From Pseudonocardia thermophila (GTDB taxonomy: Bacteria; Actinomycetota; Actinomycetes; Mycobacteriales; Pseudonocardiaceae): a stretch of 64,000 nt of DNA. The DNA is taken from positions 124,001-188,000 of the forward strand of contig NZ_FRAP01000010.1 of assembly GCF_900142365.1 (NCBI RefSeq). The letters are read 5' to 3'. Under the pieces are notes generated by a model. The model saw only the letters and a list, made by a program, of their open reading frames with translations, did not search any database and was not told the DNA's origin. Below are positions 55,599-63,956 of the stretch, piece by piece (position 1 is the first letter of the stretch; each line of letters begins with the position of its first letter). The translations under genes and the position numbers were made by a program.

Positions 55599-56450
55599 AT
55601 GATCCGAGTCCGGGCGGGCGAGCTGGTCTTCGCCGTCACCACGGCCGGGGCCGGCGAGCCGGTCCTGCTGCTGCACGGCTGGCCGCAGACGGCGTACGCC
55701 TGGCGGCACGTGGTTCCGCTGCTCGCCGACGGGTTCGCGCTGGTCGCGCCGGACCTGCCCGGGTTCGGTGACAGCTCGATCCCAGCGGACGGCTACGACA
55801 AGCGCACTGTCGCGCGCCGCGTGCGGGCGCTGATGCACGAGCTGGGGCACGATCGCTACGCCGTCGTCGGCCACGATCTCGGCGGGCAGGTCGGCTACGC
55901 GCTGGCTGCGCAGTGGCCGGACGAGGTGACCCGGCTGGTGTTCGTCGAGGCGGGGATACCCGGGCTGGGCCGCTCGATCGACGCGGCGAACCCGCTGCGC
56001 GGTGGGTCGTGGCACTTCGGCTTCAACATGGTCCCCGACCTGCCGGAAGCACTCGTCTCCGGCCGCGAGCGCACATACCTGCGGTTCCTGTTCCTGCGCG
56101 ATGAGATCGGGCTGGTCGAGACCGCCGCGATCGGGCCCGCCGATCTCGGTGTCTACGCCGACGCGCTCGCCCGTCCCGGGGCCCTGCGCGGCAGCTTCGG
56201 CCACTACCGCGCACTGCCGCAGGACATCGCCGACAACCGTCGGCTGGCCGCCACCGCGCAGCTGCCGATGCCGGTGCTCGTCGTCGGGGCCGCGGGCGGG
56301 GTGGGTCTGTCCTGGCTCGACACGGTCACCGAGGCCGCCCAGCACGTCACGCCGGTGCTCGTCGACGGCAGCGGCCACTACCTGCCCGAGGAACGGCCGG
56401 CCGAGCTCGCCGGGCTGATCCGCGAGTTCCTGTCGAAGGAGAACACATGA
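55599..56450 (+). CDS. alpha/beta hydrolase, epoxide-hydrolase/dehalogenase type
   Basis: 283 residues. LLLHGWPQTAYAWRHV (oxyanion HGWP), DLPGFGDSSIP, and nucleophile elbow GHDLGGQ with Asp instead of Ser mark the epoxide hydrolase/haloacetate dehalogenase branch; His in GSGHYLPEERP is the triad base. It hydrolyses an epoxide or a carbon-halogen bond, or acts as an atypical esterase. ATG 55599 has AGAAGGGAG 6-14 bases upstream. The stop overlaps the cupin dioxygenase by 4 bases, so the pair is coupled. Confidence 0.9.
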   Translation: MIRVRAGELVFAVTTAGAGEPVLLLHGWPQTAYAWRHVVPLLADGFALVAPDLPGFGDSSIPADGYDKRTVARRVRALMHELGHDRYAVVGHDLGGQVGYALAAQWPDEVTRLVFVEAGIPGLGRSIDAANPLRGGSWHFGFNMVPDLPEALVSGRERTYLRFLFLRDEIGLVETAAIGPADLGVYADALARPGALRGSFGHYRALPQDIADNRRLAATAQLPMPVLVVGAAGGVGLSWLDTVTEAAQHVTPVLVDGSGHYLPEERPAELAGLIREFLSKENT

Positions 56451-56968
56451 CCGAACTGAAGATCTCGATGCCGATCGTCGATCTCGACGGCATCGCGCAC
56501 GAGCTGGGTGAGGCCGGCCGGCGCGTCCGCGTGCTGTGGCAGGAGGGGGAGTCGCTCGCGTTCGTCGCCCGCGGCCGGGAGTACCGCAGCGAGTTCCACA
56601 TCAACCCCAGCGACGAGGTCATGTTCATGATCCGGGGGCAGATGAATCTGCACTACCGCAACCCGGACGGCACCGAGGACGTCGCGGTCATCCCACAGGG
56701 CTCGTCGATCTACACCCGATCCGGCATCCCGCACTCCCCCCGCTTCCCTCCGGACGCGTTCGTTCTGGTCATCGAGCGGCTGCGGCGCCCAGGCGAGCTC
56801 GACCGGTTCCACTGGTTCTGCCGGAAGTGCGACAACTTCCTGCACGAGGAGGCCGTGCACGTCGACGACTACCGCACCGACCCGGTCGGCAAGGCGTACC
56901 AGCGCTTCTTCGCCGACGTCGACGCCCGGACCTGTGGCGAGTGCGGCGACGTGATGCCCGCCGGATGA
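56447..56968 (+). CDS. 3-hydroxyanthranilate 3,4-dioxygenase-like cupin
   Basis: 173 residues, as in bacterial HAO (NbaC). The cupin metal site and substrate residues are in place: Arg and His in REYRSEFHINPSDEV, Glu in DEVMF, His in GIPHSPRF, Glu in VIERLRRPGELD. The C-terminal rubredoxin-like zinc site is also present (FCRKC and CGECG, four cysteines). The enzyme opens 3-hydroxyanthranilate to 2-amino-3-carboxymuconate semialdehyde with Fe(II) and O2. A relative acting on another o-aminophenol-type ring is possible. Overlaps both neighbours by 4 bases. Confidence 0.85.
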   Translation: MTELKISMPIVDLDGIAHELGEAGRRVRVLWQEGESLAFVARGREYRSEFHINPSDEVMFMIRGQMNLHYRNPDGTEDVAVIPQGSSIYTRSGIPHSPRFPPDAFVLVIERLRRPGELDRFHWFCRKCDNFLHEEAVHVDDYRTDPVGKAYQRFFADVDARTCGECGDVMPAG

Positions 56969-58089
56969 CCGGACCGTTCAACGGGCCCGGGCTCGGCGAA
57001 CTCGTCGTGCGGGCGCTGCGCCGCCATCCCGGCCGTCTCGCGTTCGTGGCGGGTGACCGGTGCGTGACCTACGCCGAGACCGCGGGCCTGATCGGGCGCG
57101 CGCTCGCCGCGTTCGACGCCCGCGGGCTGCGGCCGGGGGACCTGGTGCTGCAGGTGGTCGGCAACCGGCCCGAGCAGTGGGCTGTACAAGCGGCGTGCGC
57201 GCTCGCCGGCCTGCGCTCGGCCGGGCTGCCGCCCGGGGCGGACACCGCTGCGGCCGCGGCGTGGTGCGGGGCCCGGCTGGTGATCACCGAGGCCGGGCTG
57301 GCCGGGTTCTGGGCGAGCACGCCGTCGGCCGCGCCCCTGGTCGCCCGCGCCGATGCCGCCGACGTCGCGCGCGTGGCGTTCACCCGCGGCACCACCGGCC
57401 CGCGCAAGCGGGTGCTGCTGTCCGGGCGCGCCCTGGCCGCCGCCGGTCTGTTCCAGCTCACGGCGGCCGAGTGGCCCGCCGAGGTGCGGCTGCTGTGCGC
57501 GGAGCCGGTGTCCGGCGGCTTCGGCACGATGGTGCTACCCGCCCTGCTGCGCGGCGGCACCGTCGTGCTCACCGACGACACCGCCCCCGAGACGGTCGCG
57601 GAAGCGATCGACCGGCACCGCCCGACCGTGGCCTACCTGCTCACCGTGAACCTGGCCCGCCTCGCCCACGAGCTGCCCGTCCCGTCGACGTTCGAGACCC
57701 TCGTCTACAGCGGCGGTCCGCTCGCCCCCGGCGATCTCGACGCGGCGCTGGCCCGGTTCGGCCCGATCCTCGTGCAGGCCACGGGGCAGACCGAGGCGCC
57801 GAAGTCGTTCGCCGTGCTCGGCAAGGCCGATCACCACCCGGGCCTGGCCGCTACCGACATCGGGATGCCGCTGCCGGGCATGCGCGTGGCGGTGCTGGGC
57901 CCGGACGGCGCCCCCGTCCCGGACGGCGAACCGGGCGAGCTGTGCCTGCGCGGGCCCGCGGTCATGAGCGGCTACGCCGACGATCCCGCCGCGACGGCGC
58001 ACGCCTTCCGCGGCGGCTGGCACCACACCGGAGACCTGGCCCGCCTCGATGAGCGCGGCCACCTCCACCTGATCGGCCGGCTGGGCTGA
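56965..58089 (+). CDS. acyl-adenylate-forming enzyme, truncated
   Basis: 374 residues, against about 500 for the family. The N-terminal ANL domain is nearly complete: FTRGTTGPRKRVLLSGRAL is the P-loop (normally TSGTTGxPKGV; here with Arg at the Lys/Gly positions), QATGQTEAP the adenine motif, GWHHTGDLARLD the Asp motif. The protein stops at HLIGRLG, exactly where GRxKD begins the C-terminal lid domain. So the catalytic lysine domain is missing. It could be a non-CoA adenylase, a binding protein, or a degenerating gene. It follows the HAO gene with 4 bases overlap. Confidence 0.8.
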   Translation: MTGPFNGPGLGELVVRALRRHPGRLAFVAGDRCVTYAETAGLIGRALAAFDARGLRPGDLVLQVVGNRPEQWAVQAACALAGLRSAGLPPGADTAAAAAWCGARLVITEAGLAGFWASTPSAAPLVARADAADVARVAFTRGTTGPRKRVLLSGRALAAAGLFQLTAAEWPAEVRLLCAEPVSGGFGTMVLPALLRGGTVVLTDDTAPETVAEAIDRHRPTVAYLLTVNLARLAHELPVPSTFETLVYSGGPLAPGDLDAALARFGPILVQATGQTEAPKSFAVLGKADHHPGLAATDIGMPLPGMRVAVLGPDGAPVPDGEPGELCLRGPAVMSGYADDPAATAHAFRGGWHHTGDLARLDERGHLHLIGRLG

Positions 58090-58101
58090 TCAGGCACCTG
58101 A

Positions 58102-58911
58102 TCAAGCGCCGATGTCCAGATCAGGTGTCTGCGCGAGCATGCGCGAGATGCCGTGCGCGGCTGTGCGGACCGCGGGCCCCATCCGGTCCGGCGCGTTCGG
58201 CGACGAGCGCACCACCAGCGACAGCGCCGCGATCGTGCGGCCCTCTCCGTCGACGATCGGGGCGGCGATGGAGAACGCGCCCATCGTGAGCTCCTCGACG
58301 GCGGTGGCGATGCCGGTGCGGCGCACCTCCGTGAGGATCTGCCCGAGCGTGCCGGGCCGGGTGATCGTGCGCGGCGTGAACCGCTGCAGCCGCGACCGCA
58401 GCACCTGGTCCTGCACCGCCGGCGGGGAGAACGCGAGCAGCACCTTGCCCGCGCTCGTCGGGTGCAGCGGCAGCCGCTCCCCGATGTGCGTGGGGATGCG
58501 GATCGAGCGGCGCCCGAAGAACTTCTCGACGTAGAGGACCTGTGAATCGCGCAGGACCGCGAGGTGCACGTTCTCCCGCGTGGCCTCGTAGAGGTCCTGC
58601 ATGAACGGCCGGGCGATCTCGCGCAGCGTCCGCGAGCGGGGCGACAGCGAACCGATCTCCCACAGCCGCAGCCCGATCCGGTACTGCCCGTCGGCGAGCT
58701 TCTCCAGCGCGCCCCACTCCACCAGCTCGCCCAGCAGCCGGTGCGCGGTGGGCGCCTTCAGGCCGGTGGCCCGGCAGATCTCCATGAGCCGCAGCTTCGG
58801 CTTCTGCGGCGTGAACGCGCCCAGGATGGCCAACGCCTTGCTGGTCACCGACGGCCCCGGCCCGCCCTCGCGCACGACCGTACGTTCGCAGGGCGGCGCG
58901 GCAGGTGTCAA
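58102..58911 (-). CDS. IclR-family transcriptional regulator
   Basis: 269 residues. The winged helix spans about 25-85 (RLMEICRATGLKAPTAHRLLGELVEWGALEK); the GAF-like effector domain follows, with RIPTHIGERLPLHPTSAGKVLLA and AAPIVDGEGRTIAALSLV. It senses a small aromatic or organic acid. TTG 58911 (GAGG 7 bases upstream, 4-base overlap with the esterase stop) is my start; GTG 58875 is possible. It lies in an operon with the esterase, whose promoter carries a copy of the shared palindrome, so autoregulation is likely. The three palindromes are its probable sites. Confidence 0.88.
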   Translation of the reverse strand: MTPAAPPCERTVVREGGPGPSVTSKALAILGAFTPQKPKLRLMEICRATGLKAPTAHRLLGELVEWGALEKLADGQYRIGLRLWEIGSLSPRSRTLREIARPFMQDLYEATRENVHLAVLRDSQVLYVEKFFGRRSIRIPTHIGERLPLHPTSAGKVLLAFSPPAVQDQVLRSRLQRFTPRTITRPGTLGQILTEVRRTGIATAVEELTMGAFSIAAPIVDGEGRTIAALSLVVRSSPNAPDRMGPAVRTAAHGISRMLAQTPDLDIGA

Positions 58912-59882
58912 CGGTCGACCTCGGCGAGCACCGCGGCCAGCTCGGCGGGCCGCGACGCGAACGGCGAGTGGCCGGTGGGCAGGGTGACCTGCCGGAAGCG
59001 GTTCGCGGGCGTCAGCTCGTCAGCGTCGCGGATCAGCACGTCCTGCAGCGCGATCGGCAGCGCGCGGTCCTCGGTGCACCGCACGTACGTCCGCGGCACC
59101 GAGCCCCACCGCTCGGCGGTCGCGCCCACCTCTGTCGCCAGGAACGACACCGGCTGGTCCGGGGTCAGCGCGAGCGCGAACGGCAGGAACGCCTCGGTCG
59201 TCACATCGGTGTAGTAGGCGGCGCGCAGCTCCTCCAGGTACGTCGGATCGGTCGAGCGCGGGTTGATCCGCACCGCGCCGATCGCTGCGGGATCACCCAG
59301 GTAGAGCCCTCCGCCGAGGGCGGTCTTCGCCTCCGGCAGCGACAGGTAGGCGAACGCCGAACCGAGCTTCGTCGGGACGAACGCCGTCACGTACACGAGG
59401 TGGTCGACCAGCTCGGGGGCGCGCTCGACGGCGGCCGTCGCCACCGCGCCGCCCATGCTGTGCGCGACCAGCACGATCCGCCGCCCTTCGCGCAGGCCAC
59501 GCAGCGCCTCGACCACGGCGTCCGCGGCGACGTCGAGGGTGACGTCCGCGATCGGCGACGGCTCGGTCGAGAGGCCCGCAGCGTCGCCGGTGAGGTACGC
59601 CCGTGGGAAGCGGGCGACGACCCCGTGCCCGGGCAGGTCCACGGCGAGCGCCCGGTGCCCGCGGGCGACGAGCTCGGCAGCGACCGGGGCCCAGTGCGCA
59701 CTACCGTGCCACGCGCCGTGGACCAGCACGAAGTCGGTCGGCGCGGCATCAGTGGGGGCAGCGGTGCTCGCGGTGCCGGGCACGCGGTCTCCTTCCTGGA
59801 CGGGGCTCGCGGCGCAGGCCGCGGCCAGCGGCAGCGCACCGAACGCGGCCAGCACGGTGCGTCGGGGAACGGTACGGGACAC
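58908..59882 (-). CDS. exported alpha/beta hydrolase (esterase)
   Basis: 324 residues from GTG 59882, which has AGGAGG 6 bases upstream and gives SRTVPRRTVLAAFGALPLAA as N-terminus, a twin-arginine-type signal ending in a lipobox-like AAAC. So the enzyme may be a Tat-exported lipoprotein. The catalytic domain has LVHGAWHGSAHWAPVAAEL, nucleophile GHSMGG and His in TGHSPFA, as in plant salicylate esterase/hydroxynitrile lyase relatives and bacterial EstC. It probably releases a substrate from an ester outside the membrane for the cluster. Coupled to the iclR gene by overlap. Confidence 0.85.
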   Translation of the reverse strand: MSRTVPRRTVLAAFGALPLAAACAASPVQEGDRVPGTASTAAPTDAAPTDFVLVHGAWHGSAHWAPVAAELVARGHRALAVDLPGHGVVARFPRAYLTGDAAGLSTEPSPIADVTLDVAADAVVEALRGLREGRRIVLVAHSMGGAVATAAVERAPELVDHLVYVTAFVPTKLGSAFAYLSLPEAKTALGGGLYLGDPAAIGAVRINPRSTDPTYLEELRAAYYTDVTTEAFLPFALALTPDQPVSFLATEVGATAERWGSVPRTYVRCTEDRALPIALQDVLIRDADELTPANRFRQVTLPTGHSPFASRPAELAAVLAEVDR

Positions 59883-59957
59883 GGGGGACCTCCTGGGCCC
59901 GGCGTTCAGGGTGCGGAGCATGCTGCGGCGCGCCCGTCCCGAGCTCCAAGACCGGTC

Positions 59958-59972
59958 TTCCGGCTGCCGGAA
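59958..59972. promoter_or_regulatory. IclR-type operator, copy 2
   Basis: TTCCGGCTGCCGGAA, a perfect palindrome (6-3-6), between the divergent esterase-iclR operon (start 59882) and the RidA-amidohydrolase-SDR operon (start 60041). Confidence 0.65.
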
Positions 59973-60040
59973 AGTCGTTCTTCCGCGCCCGTCCGCGGGC
60001 CGGTTACCGTCCGCCGCACAGCCACGACCGGAGGTGCAGG

Positions 60041-60466
60041 ATGTCAGAACGCGCAGCAGTGGAGACGGCCGCGGCGCCGTTGGTGGGGTTCTCCGCGGGA
60101 ACGGCGGCACCGCTGTCCCAGGCGGTGGTGCACGGCGATCTCGTGTACTGCTCCGGGACCGGGCCGCTCGACCCGAAGACGCACACGATCGTCTCCGCGG
60201 AGTTCGTGCCTCAGGTTCGTCAGACCCTCGCGAACCTGCTGGCGGTCGTCGAGGCCGCGGGCGGCACGAAGGACTCGATCCTCAAGGTCAACTGCTACCT
60301 GCGCAACATCGAGGACTTCCCCGAGTTCAACCGGGAGTACCGGGCGTTCTTCGCCGACTGCCCGACGTTCCCCGCGCGCACGACCATCCACGCCGCTCCT
60401 CCCCGGGCGGGCGTGGACGTCGAGATCGAGTGCACTGCGGCGCTGGTGCGGGACCCGCAGGCGTGA
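60041..60466 (+). CDS. RidA-family (YjgF) enamine/imine deaminase
   Basis: 141 residues. It has the RidA fold pattern: PLSQAVVHGDLVYCSGTGPLDP, then TLANLLAVVEAAGG, LKVNCYLRNIEDFPEFNREY and PARTTIHAAPPRAGVDVEIE. The conserved Arg in PARTT (consensus xARxxV) and the final Glu are present. Family members hydrolyse 2-aminoacrylate-type enamines; some act as 2-aminomuconate deaminase in 3-hydroxyanthranilate or aminophenol catabolism, a good fit with the cupin at 56447 and the ACMSD-like gene at 62893. ATG 60041 has GGAGGTG 6 bases upstream. Confidence 0.87.
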   Translation: MSERAAVETAAAPLVGFSAGTAAPLSQAVVHGDLVYCSGTGPLDPKTHTIVSAEFVPQVRQTLANLLAVVEAAGGTKDSILKVNCYLRNIEDFPEFNREYRAFFADCPTFPARTTIHAAPPRAGVDVEIECTAALVRDPQA

Positions 60467-62091
60467 GAGCGGACCTGTTGCTGCGCGGCGGCCGGGTCCG
60501 CGTGCTCGACGAGGCGGGCACGGTCGGGCAGTCAGTGGCGATCCGGGCCGGCCGGATCGTCGCCGTCGGTGCCGACGCCGAGATCGAAGAGCTGGCCGGT
60601 CCGGGGACGCGGGTGATCGACCTGGCCGGGCGCACGGTGCTGCCCGGGTTCGTCGACACGCACTGCCACATCGAGGACATCGGCACCGTCGAGGACACGG
60701 TGTCGTTCGCGGGAGCGCGCACGATCGCCGAGGTCGTCGAGCGGGTGCGGGAGGCCGCGGCGCGGACCCCGGCCGGCGAGTGGATCCGCGGCCGGATCTT
60801 CCATCCCGTGTCGCAGCTGGTCGAGGCCCGCAGGCCCACCCGTGCCGAGCTGGACGCCGCGACCCGCGACCATCCGGTCCATCTGCCCTTCGGGCACTCC
60901 TGCGCGGTCAACTCGGCCGCGCTCGCGCGGGCCGGGATCGACCGGCACACCCCCGATCCACCCGGCGGGGTGATCGAGCGCGACCCCGACGGCGAGCCGA
61001 CCGGCATCCTGGAGGAGGGTGCCGAACGGCTCGTCACCGACGTCGTGCCGCCGTGGCCCGCCGAGCAGCGCGCCCGCCAGTTCGAGCGCGCGATGCAGCG
61101 GCTGACTGAGCTGGGCATCACCGGCGTCGTCGGCGGGGCTACCGCGCCGTCCGACGTCGCGGCGTTGCGGGCGCTGCGCGACGCGGGCCGCGCCACCGTC
61201 CGCTACGGCGCCGTCGTCGCCCCGACCGGCGAGTTGAACCCGAGCGTCGATCTGGCCGAGTGGGCGGCCTGGTTCGCCGGTCACCCGGCGCCCGACGAGA
61301 CCGACCCGTGGGTCCGGGAGGTCGGGATCAAGCTGCAGGCCGACGGCGGGATGACCCTCGGCACCGCCGCCCTGCGCGAGCCCTACCCCGGCACGGACCA
61401 CCGCGGTGAACAGGCCGTGGACGCCGATCGGCTCGCCGCCCTCGCGGGCGTCGCGGCCCGGGCGGGCTGGCGGGTGGCGGTGCACGCCGTCGGGGACGCG
61501 GGCATCGATCTCGTCCTCGACGCGTACGACGCGGTGCACCGCAGCGCGCCGATCGACCACCGGCGGTTCGTGCTCGTGCACGCCAGCCTGATGACCCGCG
61601 ACCAGGCCGCCCGCGCCCGTGCGCTCGGGCTGCACGTGGCCGTGCAGGTCGGGTTCCTGTGGGACAAGGCGGCCGTTATCCGGCGGAACCTGGGCGCGGA
61701 CCGCGCGGCGCGCGCCGTCCCGATCCGGATGCTGATCGACGAGATGGGGTTGCAGAACGTGAGTGCCGGCACCGACCACCCGATCAACCCGCTCGAACCG
61801 CTGATCAACCTGCAGCTGATGACGACGCGGCGGGACGCGCACGGCACCGACGTCGGGGCGGGCGAGGCCGTGACCCGCGAGGAGGCGCTGCGGCTGCTCA
61901 CGTCGTCGGCTGCCTGGTACACGTTCGACGAGCACGATCGCGGCACGCTCGAACCCGGCCGCCTGGCCGATCTCGTGGTGTTCTCCGGCGACCCCCTCAC
62001 CGTGCCCGCCGACGAGCTGACCGCGCTGCGCACCGATCTCACCGTCGTCGACGGCCGGGTCGTCTTCGAGCGGGCGGGGGTGGCTGCGTGA
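60463..62091 (+). CDS. amidohydrolase, YtcJ-like
   Basis: 542 residues from GTG 60463 (overlap with RidA stop). Composite structure of amidohydrolase family 3: a small beta domain at both ends (LLRGGRVRVLDEAG at the start, GRLADLVVFSGDPL and VVDGRVVFERAG at the end) around a metal-dependent barrel with DTHCHIED, KLQADGGM, AVHAVGD and LVHASLM. It cleaves a C-N bond of an amide, formamide or cyclic amide; substrate unknown. Its position after RidA and before an SDR suggests hydrolysis of a nitrogenous intermediate. Confidence 0.87.
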   Translation: MRADLLLRGGRVRVLDEAGTVGQSVAIRAGRIVAVGADAEIEELAGPGTRVIDLAGRTVLPGFVDTHCHIEDIGTVEDTVSFAGARTIAEVVERVREAAARTPAGEWIRGRIFHPVSQLVEARRPTRAELDAATRDHPVHLPFGHSCAVNSAALARAGIDRHTPDPPGGVIERDPDGEPTGILEEGAERLVTDVVPPWPAEQRARQFERAMQRLTELGITGVVGGATAPSDVAALRALRDAGRATVRYGAVVAPTGELNPSVDLAEWAAWFAGHPAPDETDPWVREVGIKLQADGGMTLGTAALREPYPGTDHRGEQAVDADRLAALAGVAARAGWRVAVHAVGDAGIDLVLDAYDAVHRSAPIDHRRFVLVHASLMTRDQAARARALGLHVAVQVGFLWDKAAVIRRNLGADRAARAVPIRMLIDEMGLQNVSAGTDHPINPLEPLINLQLMTTRRDAHGTDVGAGEAVTREEALRLLTSSAAWYTFDEHDRGTLEPGRLADLVVFSGDPLTVPADELTALRTDLTVVDGRVVFERAGVAA

Positions 62092-62837
62092 CCGGCCGCC
62101 TGGCGGGCCGCACCGCGATCGTCACCGGAGCGGCGTCGGGGATCGGCCGGGAGACCGCGCTCGTGTTCGCCCGCGAGGGCGCCGCCGTGCTCGCCGTGGA
62201 CCGCGACGCCGACGGGCTCGCGGAGACCGTCGCGCAGGGCGAGGAGCTCGCGGTGTTCGCGATCGACCTCACCGAGCGCGGGGCGGCGGCCGCGGTGTTC
62301 GCGGCGTGCGCCGCCGAGCTGGGCCCGCCCGACACCGTCGCCAACATCGCGGGCGCGGCGGGCGACCGCGGCATCGAGCACAGCACCGACGAGGACCTCG
62401 ATCGCTACGTCGAGCTGAACCTCGGCATCACGTTCCGCATGTGCCGGGAGGCGGTCGCCGTGCTCGGCGAGGGCGGCTCGATCGTCAACACGTCCTCGGC
62501 CGTCGCGCTCACCGGCATGCGCGGCACCGCCCCGTACAGCGCGGCGAAGGCAGCGATCTCCGGGCTGGCCCGCCAGCTCGCGGCCGACCACGGGCGGCGC
62601 GGCATCCGGGTCAACGCGGTCGCGCCCGGCCTGATCCGCACCCCGGCCACGGCGGAGCGGATCGACGCGGGTGTGTTCGACGAGACCGTGACCCGGTCCC
62701 GTCCGCTGGCGCGGGTCGGCACGCCGCGCGACGTCGCCAACGCGTTCGCGTTCCTCGCCTCCGACGACGCCGCGTTCATCACCGGCGTGACCCTCCCGGT
62801 GTGCGGCGGCTGGACCACCACCCGGTTCCGCGGGTAG
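62088..62837 (+). CDS. short-chain dehydrogenase/reductase
   Basis: 249 residues from GTG 62088 (overlap). TGAASGIG is the cofactor-binding TGxxxGxG, NIAG follows, and the catalytic Ser and YxxxK are in NTSSAVALTGMRGTAPYSAAK. The Asp after beta-2 (AVDRDADG) favours NAD. A GTTLPVCGGW-type ending (GVTLPVCGGW) is standard for the classical family. It should oxidise a hydroxyl group of a pathway intermediate. Last gene of the RidA operon. Confidence 0.9.
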   Translation: MTGRLAGRTAIVTGAASGIGRETALVFAREGAAVLAVDRDADGLAETVAQGEELAVFAIDLTERGAAAAVFAACAAELGPPDTVANIAGAAGDRGIEHSTDEDLDRYVELNLGITFRMCREAVAVLGEGGSIVNTSSAVALTGMRGTAPYSAAKAAISGLARQLAADHGRRGIRVNAVAPGLIRTPATAERIDAGVFDETVTRSRPLARVGTPRDVANAFAFLASDDAAFITGVTLPVCGGWTTTRFRG

Positions 62838-62892
62838 CGCCCGCTCCCCGCGACGGCGGTGCACGAGGTCGTGCACCGCCGTTCCGTCGTGC

Positions 62893-63894
62893 TCACCGCA
62901 CGGTGGCGCCGAGCAGCCGGATCGCGGTCGCCCCGAGCACGGCCGCGCGATCGGCGGGGGAGAGGCCGAGCGCGTCGACGGTGCCGACGGGATCGCGATC
63001 GGCCAGGTCGAACGGGAAGTCGGTGCCCAGCAGCACCCGATCCGCTCCGGCGTCGGCGACGAGCCTGTGCAGCGCCACCGCGTCGAACACGGCGGTGTCG
63101 AGGAAGAACCGGCGCAGGTAGCGCGACGGCGGTGCGGCCGAGGTGCGCGCGACGGGCTTGCGCTCCCAGCCCAGATCGAGCCGGGGCAGCGCGGCGGGCA
63201 GGCAGCCGCCGCCGTGCACGAGGCACAGGACGAGATCGTGCCGGTCCAGCACCCCGCCCAGCACGAGCCGGGTCGCCGCCAGCGCGGTCTCGGCGGGGTA
63301 GCCGAGCAGCTGCACGAGGTGGAAGCCGGCGAGCCGCTCGGGCGCCGACGCCCGGCTGGGGTGCAGCAGCGTGAAGCAGCGGCGGGCCGCGAGCGTCGCC
63401 CACAGCTCCTCGTTGACCGGGTCGTCGAGCTCCCGCCCACCGCCGAACGTGCCGATGGCGGCTCCGGCGAGCCGCAGCTCGTCGAGGCAGCGGGTCAGCT
63501 CGTCGGCCGCGCCGGGCAGCCCGACGGGGACCGTACCCAGCCCGAGCAGCGCCCCACCGGAGCCGGCGACGTGCGCGGCGAGCGCGTCGTTGCTGCGCCG
63601 CGTCACCTCCAGGACGAGGGCATCGTCAGGGCAGAGGGAGCCGAACACGAACGGTGGGGCCGACACGAGCTGGCGGGTCACGCCGGTGGCTGCCATCGCC
63701 GCGCGCCGTGCGCTCACCTCGTACTGCTCCGGCGGGAGCGGGATCGGCGCACCTGCGGCGAGGCCGGACAGCTGCGGTGCGAGGCGCAGCACGCCGCGCG
63801 GTAGGTCGGACAGATCGGCGAGCCCGTCGCGCTCCAACCCCTCCAGCAGGGGCAGCGGGAGCGCATGGGCGTGCACGTCGACGACGGGATCCAC
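62893..63894 (-). CDS. amidohydrolase-2 family, ACMS decarboxylase-like
   Basis: 333 residues. VDVHAHALP (metal ligands), RRAAMAATGVTRQLVS, LGLGTVPVGLPGAADELTRC, a region IGTFGGGRELDDPVNEELW and LLGTDFPFDLADRDPV follow the pattern of 2-amino-3-carboxymuconate-6-semialdehyde decarboxylase (ACMSD) and gamma-resorcylate decarboxylases. ACMSD acts directly after 3-hydroxyanthranilate dioxygenase. The enzyme is a zinc-dependent non-oxidative decarboxylase. It starts at ATG 63894, 46 bases from the third palindrome. Confidence 0.85.
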   Translation of the reverse strand: MDPVVDVHAHALPLPLLEGLERDGLADLSDLPRGVLRLAPQLSGLAAGAPIPLPPEQYEVSARRAAMAATGVTRQLVSAPPFVFGSLCPDDALVLEVTRRSNDALAAHVAGSGGALLGLGTVPVGLPGAADELTRCLDELRLAGAAIGTFGGGRELDDPVNEELWATLAARRCFTLLHPSRASAPERLAGFHLVQLLGYPAETALAATRLVLGGVLDRHDLVLCLVHGGGCLPAALPRLDLGWERKPVARTSAAPPSRYLRRFFLDTAVFDAVALHRLVADAGADRVLLGTDFPFDLADRDPVGTVDALGLSPADRAAVLGATAIRLLGATVR

Positions 63895-63939
63895 GGTGCA
63901 GCAGGGTCGCCCGTGCCGGCGCCGGGCGGAACGGTCCGC

Positions 63940-63954
63940 TTCCGGTGACCGGAA
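63940..63954. promoter_or_regulatory. IclR-type operator, copy 3
   Basis: TTCCGGTGACCGGAA, a perfect palindrome (6-3-6), upstream of the ACMSD-like gene and just after the stop of the next minus-strand gene. Confidence 0.65.
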
Positions 63955-63956
63955 GA

